From positions 186,001 through 250,000 of the forward strand of contig NZ_FOHO01000001.1 in assembly GCF_900111675.1 (NCBI RefSeq): 64,000 nt of DNA, read 5' to 3'. A model generated the notes under the pieces. It was not told the origin of the DNA. It saw only the letters and a list, made by a program, of their open reading frames with translations, and did no database searches. Shown in pieces: positions 1 through 8,987 of the stretch (position 1 is its first letter; every line of letters begins with the position of its first letter). Position numbers and translations under genes: made by a program. Source of the stretch: Paracoccus homiensis. Lineage in GTDB: Bacteria; Pseudomonadota; Alphaproteobacteria; Rhodobacterales; Rhodobacteraceae.

Positions 1-326
1 ATATGGGGTCCGGCGGCGCCCCCGAGGGCGTTCTGGCGGCAGCCGCGCTGAAATGCATGGGTGGCCAGATGTGGGGTCGCCTGCTGTTCCGCAACGACGA
101 CGAAAAGGGCCGCGCGAGGAAGGCCGGGATCACCGATCTGGACCGGATCTATGCGCGTGACGAACTGGTCACCGCGGATGTCATCTTTGCCGCGACCGGC
201 GTGACCAACGGCTCGATCGTGGCGGGCGTCAAGCGCGAGCCGGGCTATCTGCAGACCGAGACGATCCTGATGCGGTCAAAAACCGGATCGGTCCGTCGCA
301 TGATCTATCGTAACCCGGTGAAGTAA
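1..326 (+). CDS. glpX: Class II fructose-1,6-bisphosphatase, C-terminal part (partial at window edge)
   Basis: This is the last 107 residues or so of a GlpX-type phosphatase, which hydrolyses fructose-1,6-bisphosphate to fructose-6-phosphate in gluconeogenesis and, in autotrophs, the Calvin cycle. The reading frame is already open at base 1, so the gene begins outside the window. The fragment has the typical GlpX stretch GSGGAPEGVLAAAALKCMGG, then WGRLLFR, and an ATGVTNGSIVAGV segment near the end. The product ends in RNPVK with a TAA stop. A 7-bp GC hairpin follows 12 bases after the stop and may act as its terminator. A glpX-recJ arrangement is, from memory, common in Rhodobacterales. Confidence 0.93.
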   Translation, partial: MGSGGAPEGVLAAAALKCMGGQMWGRLLFRNDDEKGRARKAGITDLDRIYARDELVTADVIFAATGVTNGSIVAGVKREPGYLQTETILMRSKTGSVRRMIYRNPVK

Positions 327-337
327 CCGCGGAGCAT

Positions 338-398
338 CGGGGGCTTTGCCCCCGTCCCGTTCCGGGACTCCCCCAGGGTATTTCGACAAAGAAGAAGA
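338..398 (+). repeat. GC hairpin plus TATTT/purine tail, copy 1 of a dispersed repeat
   Basis: A perfect 7-bp stem (338-344 with 348-354, loop TTT) is followed by a second small hairpin (GTCCCG at 354-359, CGGGAC at 363-368). Then comes a run of C and the tail GGGTATTTCGACAAAG ending in AAGAAGA at 398. The purine-rich tail supplies the ribosome-binding site of recJ. Related copies lie at 16236-16290, 42906-42951 and 54041-54088, and a tail-only copy at 21921-21943. Confidence 0.75.
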
Positions 399-404
399 GA
401 TCGC

Positions 405-2150
405 GTGGCATTTCTGGGCGTTGAACAGTCGCTGACCGGGCGACGCTGGGTCGGGCCGGAGCCGACGCTGGACCGGCTGGCCGAGGGATTGGCGCAGAAA
501 GCCGCGCTGCCCCTGCCCGTGGCGCGGGTTCTGGCCGAACGCGGCGTCGAAGCCGAGGATGCCGAGGGCTTCCTGTCGCCCAAGCTGCGCGATCTGTTGC
601 CCGATCCCCTGACGCTGCGCGACATGGAGGCCGCCGCCGAGCGGATCGTGGCCGCCGCCACCCAGGATCAGCGGATCGCGGTCTTTGCCGATTATGATGT
701 GGATGGGGGCACCTCTGCGGCGCTGTTGCTGGACTGGTTGCGCCAGCAGGGTCGCGATGCGACGCTGTATATCCCCGATCGGATCGATGAGGGATATGGG
801 CCCAACGTGCCTGCGATGACCGATCTGGCCGCGCGGCACGATCTGATCATCTGCGTCGATTGCGGCACCCTGAGCCACGATGCGCTGGCAGCGGCCAGCG
901 CCGCCGATGTGATCGTGCTGGATCACCATCTGGGCGGCGAGACACTGCCGCCTGCCCTTGCCGTGGTGAACCCGAATCGTGCGGACGAGGATGGCGCGCT
1001 TGGGCATCTGTGCGCTGCGGGGGTGGTGTTCCTGACACTGGTGCAGGCCGGGCGCGTTCTGCGCCGTCTGGGCAGGCCCGAGCCTGCGCTGATGCCGATG
1101 CTGGATCTGGTCGCATTGGCGACCGTGGCCGATGTCGCGCCGCTGATCGGTGTGAACCGCGCCTTTGTGCGCACGGGGCTGGATGTGATGGCCCGCAGGC
1201 AGCGACCCGGTCTGGTCGCGCTGTCGGATGTTGCCCGACTGGACGGGCCGCCGAATGCGTTTCACCTTGGCTTTCTTCTGGGCCCTCGGATCAATGCAGG
1301 GGGCCGTGTCGGCCGCGCGGATCTGGGTGCGCTGTGCCTGTCGACCCGTGACGCGACCGAAGCCGTTCGGCTGGCGGCCCAGCTGGATGACCTGAACCGC
1401 GACCGCCGCGCGATCGAGGCTGCGGTGCGCGAAGAGGCCCTGGCGCAGGTCGAGGCGCGCGGCGATAGCGCCCTGTCATGGGCCGCGGGCGATGGCTGGC
1501 ACCCCGGCGTGGTCGGCATCGTGGCTGCACGCATCAAGGAAGCCACCGACCTGCCCTCGGTCGTGATCGGGATTGATGGCGGCATCGGCAAGGGCAGTGC
1601 GCGTTCGGTGCCCGGCGTCGATCTGGGCCGTGCGATTCAGCGCCTGGCCCGCGAAGGGCTGCTGCTGAAGGGCGGCGGGCACGAGATGGCGGCAGGCCTG
1701 ACCGTCGAGGCCGACAAGATCGCATCCGCCATGGCGCGTCTGGCCGAACTGATCGCACGGGATCTGGCAAATCGCAGCGGCACCCGCGATCTGCGGCTGT
1801 CGGGCCTGCTGGAGGGCGCGGGGGCCACGACCCAGATGTTCCGTCAGCTTGAGAATGCCGGTCCCTATGGTCAGGCGGCCCCGGCCCCGCGTTTCGCCTT
1901 TGCCGATCAGATCATCGAAAGCGCGGGCACGATGGGCGAAAACCATCTGCGCCTGTCCTTCCGCAGCGCCGGTGGCCCCGCCCTGGAGGCCGTTGCGTGG
2001 GGGGCGATGAATGGCCCGCTGGGACCGGGTCTGATCGGCGCCAAGGGTCGGCGCTTTCATCTGGCGGGCAAGCTGGAACTGTCGACCTGGGGCGGGCGCG
2101 AACGGCTGCGCCTGCGGCTGGACGATGCCGCACCGGTTCAGGCCGGCTAG
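405..2150 (+). CDS. recJ: Single-stranded-DNA-specific exonuclease RecJ
   Basis: RecJ degrades single-stranded DNA 5' to 3' in mismatch repair, base-excision repair and RecF-pathway recombination, using Mn/Mg held by DHH-superfamily motifs. The 581-residue product has the usual length. Visible motifs are ADYDVDGGTSAALLL (motif I, the aspartates that bind metal), CVDCG (motif II), VLDHH (motif III, the DHH signature), and a DHHA1 region with GKGSARSVPGVDLG and GGGHEMAAGL. The C-terminal OB-like part is present. The start is a GTG at 405, chosen because the purine run GAAGAAGAGA (391-400) lies just ahead and no in-frame ATG fits better. That ribosome-binding site belongs to the dispersed repeat. 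Confidence 0.95.
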   Translation: MAFLGVEQSLTGRRWVGPEPTLDRLAEGLAQKAALPLPVARVLAERGVEAEDAEGFLSPKLRDLLPDPLTLRDMEAAAERIVAAATQDQRIAVFADYDVDGGTSAALLLDWLRQQGRDATLYIPDRIDEGYGPNVPAMTDLAARHDLIICVDCGTLSHDALAAASAADVIVLDHHLGGETLPPALAVVNPNRADEDGALGHLCAAGVVFLTLVQAGRVLRRLGRPEPALMPMLDLVALATVADVAPLIGVNRAFVRTGLDVMARRQRPGLVALSDVARLDGPPNAFHLGFLLGPRINAGGRVGRADLGALCLSTRDATEAVRLAAQLDDLNRDRRAIEAAVREEALAQVEARGDSALSWAAGDGWHPGVVGIVAARIKEATDLPSVVIGIDGGIGKGSARSVPGVDLGRAIQRLAREGLLLKGGGHEMAAGLTVEADKIASAMARLAELIARDLANRSGTRDLRLSGLLEGAGATTQMFRQLENAGPYGQAAPAPRFAFADQIIESAGTMGENHLRLSFRSAGGPALEAVAWGAMNGPLGPGLIGAKGRRFHLAGKLELSTWGGRERLRLRLDDAAPVQAG

Positions 2151-2217
2151 GCATCCAGGCTTGCACCCATCCGCGAACTGCTGTTCGCATTGACCAAAAT
2201 TGCCACAGGAGCCTGTC

Positions 2218-2547
2218 ATGAACGTCTATACGCTGCTGGTCGAGGTCGGCCGCAAGGCCGGTGACGGGCTGCCCGATGGTTGCACCGGCGCCGCGCTGAT
2301 GTGCTATGCCGCCGCACGGGACGAGGCCGAGGCCGTGCGCGAAACCGTCGCCATCCTGAAACAGGCCGACATGGCACCGCTGGACGTGACGGGCTATGGC
2401 ACGCTGCAAGAGCGGCTGGATGAGGGGCATGACATCGACGATGACGAACGCGCGCTGATGAAGCGCGCCGCCGACGAAGATGCGGTGATCATCGCCCAGC
2501 TTCAGCCCTTCTTCAAGGATTTCGGCGGCCCCGCGGGCGAAGCCTGA
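2218..2547 (+). CDS. Conserved small hypothetical protein
   Basis: The 109-residue acidic protein has no recognised function. It begins MNVYTLLVEVGRKAGDGLP and contains a regular alpha/beta pattern with GALMCYAAA-like and acidic helical segments (EERLDEGHDIDDDERALM region). There is no signal peptide, membrane segment or metal-binding cluster. The start at 2218 is supported by CAGGAG about 7 bases upstream (2207-2212); an in-frame ATG 18 bases earlier has poorer spacing. The gene lies 67 bases after recJ on the same strand, so co-transcription is possible. I believe similar short proteins occur in other Rhodobacterales, but cannot name the family. Confidence 0.75.
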   Translation: MNVYTLLVEVGRKAGDGLPDGCTGAALMCYAAARDEAEAVRETVAILKQADMAPLDVTGYGTLQERLDEGHDIDDDERALMKRAADEDAVIIAQLQPFFKDFGGPAGEA

Positions 2548-2646
2548 AACCGCCGATCGTCCCGGTCCCGCCCCTATCCAAATCACCGGGGCTTGGTTAG
2601 ACTGCGTTCACAATAATAACCGCAGCAGTCACGGACAGGCGATCCT

Positions 2647-3903
2647 ATGAGCGTTTCTCGAATCACCCTATGTGCCGCCCTTGTCGGCGCACTTGCATCC
2701 TGCGCCTCAAGCTATAGCCGGATGCCGGTCAGCACCGGGTCCACGGTGACCCCGGCGGCGATCCCCGCCGCCTCGGCCAGCGACGAGGCCGGCCTGCAGC
2801 AGTTCGTGCAATCCTTTCGCCCGCGCGCGCTGTCCTCAGGGGTTTCGGCCTCTACCTATGACCGGGCGATGCGGATCGCACGCTATAATCCCGACGTGAT
2901 CCGCCTGGACCGCAAGCAGGCGGAATTCTCGCGTCCGGTCTGGCTGTATCTGGACAGTGCCGTGTCGGATGCGCGGATCAGCACCGGGCGCGAAAAGGCC
3001 GCGCAGTTCAGCAGCACGATGTCCGCGATCGAGGCCCGCTATGGCGTCCCGCGCGAGATCGTTCTGGCCGTCTGGGGCATGGAATCGAATTTCGGCGCCA
3101 ATCGCGGCAAGATGCAGATCATCCCCTCGCTGACGACGCTGGCCTATGACGGTCGCCGCGGCGAGATGTTCCAGAACCAGCTGATCGCGGCGCTGAAGAT
3201 CCTGCAGGCAGGCGATACCGATGCCGAACATATGCTGGGCAGCTGGGCCGGGGCGATGGGACACACCCAGTTCATGCCGACCTCGTATCTGGAATATGCG
3301 GTCGATTTCACCGGCGATGGCCGCCGCGACATCTGGTCCGACGATCCGACCGACGCCCTGGCCTCGACCGCGGCCTATCTGGCACGCAACGGATGGCAGC
3401 GCGGGCAGGCCTGGGGCGCCGAGGTCAAGCTGCCCTCGGGCTTCAACATGGGCCAGATCGGCAAAAGCACCCGCAAGTCCAGCGGCAACTGGGCCTCGCA
3501 GGGGGTGACGCGAATCGGCGGCGGCAGCCTGCCTTCGGGCAACGGCTCGATCATCATGCCGGCGGGCGCGAACGGTCCGGCCTTCCTGATCCTGGACAAC
3601 TTCCGGTCGCTGCTGCGCTACAACAATTCAGACAACTACGCGCTTGGTGTTTCCTTCCTGGGCGAACGGATCGCCGGGCGGTCGGGCATTCAGGGCGGCT
3701 GGCCGCGCAACGACCGGCCCCTGTCCACGTCGGAGCGCAAGGAAATCCAGCAGCGCCTGCGCGCGAAGGGCTTCTACGATGACGAAATCGACGGCCTGTT
3801 TGGTTCCGGCACGATGGAAGCCGTGGTCGCCTATCAACGCTCGATCGGGGTGACGCCGGACGGTTACCCGACCTCGATCCTGCTGGACCAGCTGCGCCGC
3901 TGA
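2647..3903 (+). CDS. Lytic murein transglycosylase (MltB/Slt family, GH103) with peptidoglycan-binding domain
   Basis: This envelope enzyme cleaves the MurNAc-GlcNAc bond of peptidoglycan, leaving 1,6-anhydro ends. The 418-residue product starts with a lipoprotein-type signal (ALVGALASC, lipobox cysteine at about residue 19). The transglycosylase domain follows, with the catalytic glutamate in VWGMESNFGAN and the downstream GAMGHTQFMPTSYLEYAVDFTGDG block typical of MltB (quoted as GAMGHTQFMPTSYLEYAVDF). The last 60 residues or so form a PG_binding_1 domain (RLRAKGFYDDEIDGLFGSGT). It is probably anchored to the outer membrane. A strong hairpin follows the stop codon. Confidence 0.93.
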   Translation: MSVSRITLCAALVGALASCASSYSRMPVSTGSTVTPAAIPAASASDEAGLQQFVQSFRPRALSSGVSASTYDRAMRIARYNPDVIRLDRKQAEFSRPVWLYLDSAVSDARISTGREKAAQFSSTMSAIEARYGVPREIVLAVWGMESNFGANRGKMQIIPSLTTLAYDGRRGEMFQNQLIAALKILQAGDTDAEHMLGSWAGAMGHTQFMPTSYLEYAVDFTGDGRRDIWSDDPTDALASTAAYLARNGWQRGQAWGAEVKLPSGFNMGQIGKSTRKSSGNWASQGVTRIGGGSLPSGNGSIIMPAGANGPAFLILDNFRSLLRYNNSDNYALGVSFLGERIAGRSGIQGGWPRNDRPLSTSERKEIQQRLRAKGFYDDEIDGLFGSGTMEAVVAYQRSIGVTPDGYPTSILLDQLRR

Positions 3904-3916
3904 TCCGACGCCACGT

Positions 3917-3949
3917 CATCCGCGCGAAGATCGAATTTTCGCGCGGATG
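3917..3949 (+). terminator. Hairpin after the lytic transglycosylase gene
   Basis: A perfect 12-bp stem, CATCCGCGCGAA at 3917-3928 with TTCGCGCGGATG at 3938-3949, has a 9-base loop. There is no clear T-run after it, so it may be a terminator needing little U-tract or a 3'-end stabiliser. Confidence 0.6.
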
Positions 3950-4033
3950 GAACAAACTGTCTGAAAAAACAATTGGCCCCTCACGGGAAAATGTTGTCAG
4001 ACTAAGGCATTACCATTTGCCGGAGGATGATCC

Positions 4034-4270
4034 GTGAAAAAGATTGCCATTCTGTCATTGGCCGCGGCTGGCCTGTTGGCCGCCTGCTCGCCCGAAAGCT
4101 ATGAAAGCGCGCCCGTGACCGTGGACACGCCACAGGGTCCGGTCGTCTGTCAGCTTTATACCAAGAATCTGCTGGACTGGGATCGCTCGATCTCGCGCCC
4201 CAGCACGGTCAGCGTCGAGGACGCCGATACGATCTGCAAGAACGAAGGCGTTCGCCAGCAGCAGTCGTGA
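4034..4270 (+). CDS. Small lipoprotein of unknown function
   Basis: The 78-residue product starts MKKIAILSLAAAGLLAACS, a clear lipoprotein signal with lipobox LAAC and the modified cysteine at about residue 18. The mature part (about 60 residues) has two further cysteines (VVCQLY and DTICKN), which could form one disulfide. It has no other recognised domain. GGAGG at 4021-4025 gives a good ribosome-binding site 8 bases ahead of the ATG. It stands alone between two hairpins, convergent with rppH. Similar short lipoproteins seem common in this order, but I cannot assign a role. Confidence 0.8.
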   Translation: MKKIAILSLAAAGLLAACSPESYESAPVTVDTPQGPVVCQLYTKNLLDWDRSISRPSTVSVEDADTICKNEGVRQQQS

Positions 4271-4277
4271 ATGCAAA

Positions 4278-4299
4278 AGGCCCCCGACACCGGGGGCCT
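4278..4299 (-). terminator. Rho-independent terminator of the rppH operon
   Basis: Stem AGGCCCCCG (4278-4286) pairs with CGGGGGCCT (4291-4299) around loop ACAC. Read on the minus strand the hairpin is followed by TTTT, the right polarity to end the gpmI-envC-ctpA-rppH transcript. It may also help stop the small lipoprotein gene on the plus strand. Confidence 0.8.
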
Positions 4300-4306
4300 G
4301 ACGCGC

Positions 4307-4792
4307 CTAGGCCAGATGGTCTGAAAACGCACCCAGAACCTGACGATAGACATCGCGCTTGAAGGGCACGATATGGTCGATCAGGTTATCCGCCTGCATC
4401 CAGCACCAGCGATCAAATTCGGGATGCGCGGTGTCGATCCGGATATCGGCGTCGGTCCCCGCAAAGCGCAGCAGATACCATTTCTGCCGCTGGCCGCCAT
4501 ATTTGCCCTTCCAGACCTTGCCCAGCAATTCGGGCGGCAGGTCGTAACGCACCCAATCGGGCGTTTCGGCCACAACGCCGACAAGATCGGCGCGAACGCC
4601 GATCTCTTCTTCCAGTTCGCGCAGCGCAGCCTGACGCGGGGTTTCGCCCTTGTCGATCCCGCCCTGCGGCATCTGCCACGCGCCGGGGGTGTCGATGCGC
4701 TGGCCCGCAAAGACCAGCCCATCGCCATTCATCAGCACGACCCCGGCGCAATCGCGATAGGGCAGCCCGCCAGGGCCTGTCACTCCGCTCAT
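4307..4792 (-). CDS. rppH: RNA pyrophosphohydrolase RppH (Nudix hydrolase)
   Basis: RppH removes pyrophosphate from 5'-triphosphorylated RNA and so starts 5'-end-dependent mRNA decay; some family members prefer diadenosine polyphosphates. The 161-residue product contains a complete Nudix box, [20 protein letters not shown] followed by IG, with the metal-binding glutamates present. Upstream is [19 protein letters not shown] and downstream WYLLRFAG, both typical of the IalA/RppH branch. The start ATG overlaps the ctpA stop by 4 bases (ATGA), so translation is probably coupled. It is the last gene of a four-gene operon and is followed by a terminator. Confidence 0.94.
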   Translation of the reverse strand: MSGVTGPGGLPYRDCAGVVLMNGDGLVFAGQRIDTPGAWQMPQGGIDKGETPRQAALRELEEEIGVRADLVGVVAETPDWVRYDLPPELLGKVWKGKYGGQRQKWYLLRFAGTDADIRIDTAHPEFDRWCWMQADNLIDHIVPFKRDVYRQVLGAFSDHLA

Positions 4793-6210
4793 TGCTTGGC
4801 CGCGCCCTGATCCTCGGACGGGGCGCCCTCGCCAGTGACGGCAGGCGTCTGGGCGGCTGGCACCTGTTCGGCGCGGAAATTCACGGCGGCCAGACCCTTC
4901 AGCACATCGACGGCATAGGCCAGCTGGTAATCCTCATCGCGCAGCTTGGCCGTGGCCTCGGTTTCGGCGGCCTCTTCCTCGATCTGCTTGCGCTCATCCT
5001 CGCTGATCGAATCGTTGCTCAGCGCGCCGCGCAGATCGGCCTCGGACCGGCTGAAGCTGGAATTGCTGCGCGGTTCGTCGCCCTCGTCCTCGTTCACGGG
5101 GGTGCGCGGCTGGGCGACGATGATATCGGGCTGAATTCCCAGCGACTGGATCGACCGTCCCGAAGGCGTGTAATACCGCGCCGTCGTCAGGCGGATGGCG
5201 CTGTCGGAGGTGACCGGCATGACCGTCTGGACCGAGCCCTTGCCGAAGGTCTTTTCCCCCACGACGATGGCGCGGCGGTGATCCTGCAGCGCACCGGCCA
5301 CGATCTCTGACGCGCTGGCCGAGCCGCCATTGGTCAGCACGACCATCGGCTTGCCCTGCGCCAGATCGCCCTCTTCGGCGTTCCAACGCTCGCTGTCTTC
5401 GGGTTTGCGACCACGGGTGCTGACGATTTCGCCGGCATCCAGAAAGGCGTCGCTGACGCTGATCGCCTGGTTCAGCAGACCGCCGGGATTGTTGCGCAGG
5501 TCGATGACGAAACCGGTGACCTTGTCGATCCCGCCGGCTTCAGCGACAGCCTTGTCCAGTTCGGATTTCAGCGTGTCATAGGTTTCGTCATTGAAGGTCG
5601 AGACGCGCAGAACCACGGCATGACCCTCGACCCGGCTTTTGACCACGGTCAGCTTGATCGTGTCGCGGGTCATGGTCAGGTCGAACGGTTCCTGTTCCCC
5701 TTCGCGCAGGATGGTGACGGTGATTTCGCTGCCGACCGGGCCGCGCATCATGTCCACGGCCTCGTCCAGCGTCAGGCCCATCATCGACTCGCCATCGACA
5801 TGGGTGATGAAATCGCCGGTCTTGACCCCGGCCTTGGCGGCGGGCGTGTCATCGATGGGCGAGACGACCTTGACCAGCCCGTCTTCCTGGCTGACCTCGA
5901 TCCCCAGCCCGCCAAAGCTGCCACGGGTCTGGGTCTGCATGTCTTCGTAATCATCGGCCGACAGAAAGCTGGAATGCGGATCCAGCGATGTCAGCATGCC
6001 GTTGATCGCGGCCTCGATCAGATCCTTGTCGCCGGGTGCCTCGACATAGTCGGCACGGACCCGTTCAAAAACGTTGCCGAACAGTTCAAGCTGTTCATAG
6101 ACCGAGGCATTCTTGCCCGCTTCCTGCGCGACCAGCGGTCCCGCGATCTGGGTCGTCACCAGCGCACCTGCCAGCACCCCACCCAAACCTGCGATCAGAT
6201 AATGTTTCAT
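4789..6210 (-). CDS. ctpA: Carboxyl-terminal processing protease, S41 family
   Basis: Periplasmic tail-specific serine protease with a PDZ domain. The 473-residue product starts with an N-terminal signal/anchor ([21 protein letters not shown]). The PDZ domain is at about residues 90-175 ([20 protein letters not shown]). The catalytic core has the nucleophile serine in [14 protein letters not shown] and the lysine in [12 protein letters not shown], the serine/lysine dyad of Prc/CtpA enzymes. The C-terminal 90 residues are acidic and low in complexity. It lies 16 bases after envC, in keeping with a role in controlling peptidoglycan hydrolases, a linkage often seen in alphaproteobacteria. Confidence 0.95.
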   Translation of the reverse strand: MKHYLIAGLGGVLAGALVTTQIAGPLVAQEAGKNASVYEQLELFGNVFERVRADYVEAPGDKDLIEAAINGMLTSLDPHSSFLSADDYEDMQTQTRGSFGGLGIEVSQEDGLVKVVSPIDDTPAAKAGVKTGDFITHVDGESMMGLTLDEAVDMMRGPVGSEITVTILREGEQEPFDLTMTRDTIKLTVVKSRVEGHAVVLRVSTFNDETYDTLKSELDKAVAEAGGIDKVTGFVIDLRNNPGGLLNQAISVSDAFLDAGEIVSTRGRKPEDSERWNAEEGDLAQGKPMVVLTNGGSASASEIVAGALQDHRRAIVVGEKTFGKGSVQTVMPVTSDSAIRLTTARYYTPSGRSIQSLGIQPDIIVAQPRTPVNEDEGDEPRSNSSFSRSEADLRGALSNDSISEDERKQIEEEAAETEATAKLRDEDYQLAYAVDVLKGLAAVNFRAEQVPAAQTPAVTGEGAPSEDQGAAKQ

Positions 6211-6226
6211 TGCGGCCTTTCCTGCC

Positions 6227-7414
6227 TCAGTCTTCCTGCGGATCCACCACCGGATTCAGCACGAACCAATCCGCCGGGTCCAGTGTTTCCTTGTCCTTGC
6301 GCAGCTCTAGATACAGCGTTTCCGTCTGTCCCGCATCCCCGCCGCGTGCGGCGTCTGCCACGAACTGCGCCCCGAATTCCTGTGCCGGGGCTTCGGAACC
6401 GCCCATCAAACCAACGGGTTCCCCCGCGCCCAGCACATCGCCGACCTCGCCAAAGACCTGCGACATGCCCGCAAATATCAGAAGATAGCCGCGGGCGGGT
6501 TCGACAATCATCACATTGCCGTAATCAAGCAAAGGACCGCGATAGCGGATCGTCGCGGGCCAGGGCGTCGTCACCAGCGCGGCGGGCGCGGTCGCGATGA
6601 CCCAGCCGGGCCGGCGCACCCCGGCGGCATCGGGCTGATCATAGGGACGCATGATCGTGCCCACCACCGGCAGGCGCAGACTGCCCTGCGCCCCTTCGAA
6701 ATCATCCATCGGGGCGCCGATATCGGTTTCCATCCGCTCGATCCCGGCGGCGAATTCCTCAAGGCTCTGGGCGGCGTCGCGCAGGTCCTGCAATTCCTCG
6801 GGCGCCTCGCCATAGCGCACGGGCATGGTCGAACGATCGGTCACCGCGCTGGTCAGCAGCCGCCGTGCTTCCTGGACCGAGGCAAGGCCGTTGCCCAGCA
6901 TATCCGCCGCGCCCGCCTGCAATTCGCGCACGGTCGCGATTTCATCCAGATCCTTTTGCAGCCGCTCGGCCTCGGCGCGCAGGCCGGGGGTGACATCCGA
7001 CAAGATCATGCCCGATTGCGCCGTCGCCAGCGCCCCGCCCGGATGCAGAAGCATCGCGGTTTCGGGGGCCTGTTGCAGCGCGGTCATCGCACCCAGAACA
7101 CGCGACAGGCGCCCCCTTTCGGCCTGAAACCGGCTGCGCAGTTCGGCCTCGCGCGTGCTGGCCTGACGCAGCCCGTCACGCAATGATGCAAGGCCCTGTT
7201 CATAGCCGCGGATCACCTCGGTCAGGGCGGTGACCTGATCGTCGGCGGTCACGGCATCGGCCAGCTTGCCGACCGCTGCGCGCAATTGCGCGGCGGCGTC
7301 CTGCGCCTCGGCCACGGCCTGATTGGCAGGGGTCGCGGCGGCGACGCCCGGCCCAGGGGCCGGAGCCGCCATCAACAGGCCACAGGCGGCGATAAGGGAA
7401 CGAAACAGGCTCAT
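6227..7414 (-). CDS. envC: Murein hydrolase activator EnvC-like, degenerate M23 (LytM) domain
   Basis: EnvC-type proteins activate N-acetylmuramoyl-L-alanine amidases at the division septum. The 395-residue product begins MSLFRSLIAACGLLMAAPAP, a Sec signal peptide. A long helical region at about 30-200 is predicted to be coiled coil (AQLRAAVGKLADAV, RAEAERLQKDLDEI). The C-terminal LytM-like domain follows from about 265. This domain lacks the HxxxD and HxH zinc ligands of active M23 peptidases (the usual HGxD position reads TTPWPATIRY), as expected for a non-catalytic activator. The ATG at 7414 overlaps the gpmI stop by 4 bases; a longer upstream in-frame extension is antisense-like and was rejected. 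Confidence 0.88.
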   Translation of the reverse strand: MSLFRSLIAACGLLMAAPAPGPGVAAATPANQAVAEAQDAAAQLRAAVGKLADAVTADDQVTALTEVIRGYEQGLASLRDGLRQASTREAELRSRFQAERGRLSRVLGAMTALQQAPETAMLLHPGGALATAQSGMILSDVTPGLRAEAERLQKDLDEIATVRELQAGAADMLGNGLASVQEARRLLTSAVTDRSTMPVRYGEAPEELQDLRDAAQSLEEFAAGIERMETDIGAPMDDFEGAQGSLRLPVVGTIMRPYDQPDAAGVRRPGWVIATAPAALVTTPWPATIRYRGPLLDYGNVMIVEPARGYLLIFAGMSQVFGEVGDVLGAGEPVGLMGGSEAPAQEFGAQFVADAARGGDAGQTETLYLELRKDKETLDPADWFVLNPVVDPQED

Positions 7415-8928
7415 TCGGTGACGATCAGGCTTTCGCCGGTCATTTCCTGCGGCTTGTCCAGTCCCATCAGGTTCAGCACCGTCGGCGCGACATCGGCCAG
7501 ACGGCCGGACCGCAGCGTTGCGCCCTTGGGGCCGTTGACCACGATGACCGGAACCGGGTTGGTCGTATGCGCAGTATGCGCGCCGCCGGTATCGGGATCG
7601 ATCATGGTTTCGCAATTGCCGTGATCGGCGATCACCACCGCCGCGCCCCCCGCCTGTTCCAGCGCGTCCAGCATGCGGCCCAACCCCTGATCCACCGCCT
7701 CGCAGGCGCGTTTCGCGGCGGGCAGGCTGCCGGTATGGCCGACCATGTCGGGATTGGCATAGTTCACGACGATCAGGTCATAGCCCGCGCCGATCGCCTC
7801 GACCAATGCGTCGCTGACCTCGCCCGCCGCCATTTCGGGTGCCAGATCATAGGTCGCGACCTTGGGGCTTTGCGGCATGTGGCGATCTTCGCCGGGTTCG
7901 GGGCTTTCCTTGCCGCCATTCAGGAAGAAGGTGACATGGGGATATTTCTCGGTCTCGGCCAGACGGAACTGGCGCAGGCCCTTCTGCGCGACCCAGGCCC
8001 CCAGCGTGTTGACCACCTGCTTCTTGGGATAGGCGCTGGTCATGAAGTCGTTGTGACGTTCGCTGTAATCGACCATGCCCAGAAGCGCGGCCCAGTCCGG
8101 GCGATCCTCGACATCGAAATCATCGAAATCAGGATCGGCCAGCGCGGACAGGATTTCGCGCGCGCGGTCGGCCCGGAAATTCAGACAGAAGAACCCGTCG
8201 CCATCCAGCGCACCGTTGAAGCCGTCGATGACGAAGGGCTGGATGAATTCATCGGTCTCGTCGCGATCATAGGCGGTGGCGATGGCGTCGGCGGCACTGG
8301 CCGCGCCCTCGCCCTTGCCGGCGACGATGGCGCGATAGGCACGTTCGACCCGGTCCCAGCGCTTGTCGCGATCCATCGCGAAATAGCGCCCGATCACGGT
8401 GCCCACACGGCATCCATCGGGCAGCTTGTCCTGAAGTTCGGCCACGAAGCCCCTGGCCGATTGCGGGGCCACGTCACGGCCATCGGTGATGGCATGCAGC
8501 ACCACCGGCACACCCGCCTCTGCCACGGCGCGGGCCGCGGCCAGCACATGCGCGACATGGCCATGCACGCCGCCATCGGACACCACGCCCATCAGATGCG
8601 CGGTGCCCGCGCTGTCCTTCATCCGCTGGATGAACGCCAGCAGCGCGTCATTCTGGAAAAAGCTTCCGTCTTCGATGGCCAGATCGATCTGACCCAGATC
8701 CATCGCCACAACCCGGCCCGCACCGATATTGGTATGGCCGACCTCGGAATTTCCCATCTGCCCCTTGGGCAGACCGACATCCGGGCCAAAGGTGGTCAGC
8801 GTCGCATGGGGACAATCGCGCATCAGCCGGTCGAAATTCGGGGTATCGGCCTGATCGGGGGCGCTTTGGTCAGGGCGATCGGACACGCCCCAACCATCGA
8901 GGATGCACAGGATCACGGGTTTCGTCAT
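7411..8928 (-). CDS. gpmI: 2,3-bisphosphoglycerate-independent phosphoglycerate mutase
   Basis: Cytoplasmic glycolytic/gluconeogenic enzyme interconverting 3- and 2-phosphoglycerate through a phosphoserine intermediate, with two Mn ions. The 505-residue product has the alkaline-phosphatase-superfamily N-terminus LCILDGWG, the phosphorylated serine in MGNSEVGHTNIGAGR, and the C-terminal metal-binding motifs VNYANPDMVGHTG, ADHGNCE and HTAHTTNPVP. It is the first gene of the gpmI-envC-ctpA-rppH operon and ends in a 4-base overlap with envC. Glycolysis with envelope remodelling in one operon looks odd but is, as far as I recall, conserved in Rhodobacterales and rhizobia. Confidence 0.96.
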   Translation of the reverse strand: MTKPVILCILDGWGVSDRPDQSAPDQADTPNFDRLMRDCPHATLTTFGPDVGLPKGQMGNSEVGHTNIGAGRVVAMDLGQIDLAIEDGSFFQNDALLAFIQRMKDSAGTAHLMGVVSDGGVHGHVAHVLAAARAVAEAGVPVVLHAITDGRDVAPQSARGFVAELQDKLPDGCRVGTVIGRYFAMDRDKRWDRVERAYRAIVAGKGEGAASAADAIATAYDRDETDEFIQPFVIDGFNGALDGDGFFCLNFRADRAREILSALADPDFDDFDVEDRPDWAALLGMVDYSERHNDFMTSAYPKKQVVNTLGAWVAQKGLRQFRLAETEKYPHVTFFLNGGKESPEPGEDRHMPQSPKVATYDLAPEMAAGEVSDALVEAIGAGYDLIVVNYANPDMVGHTGSLPAAKRACEAVDQGLGRMLDALEQAGGAAVVIADHGNCETMIDPDTGGAHTAHTTNPVPVIVVNGPKGATLRSGRLADVAPTVLNLMGLDKPQEMTGESLIVTE

Positions 8929-8987
8929 AGAGGCCTCGCGTTCGTTTGCGCCTTGTTACGCCTGCGCGGCCCCTGCGACAACCGTCC

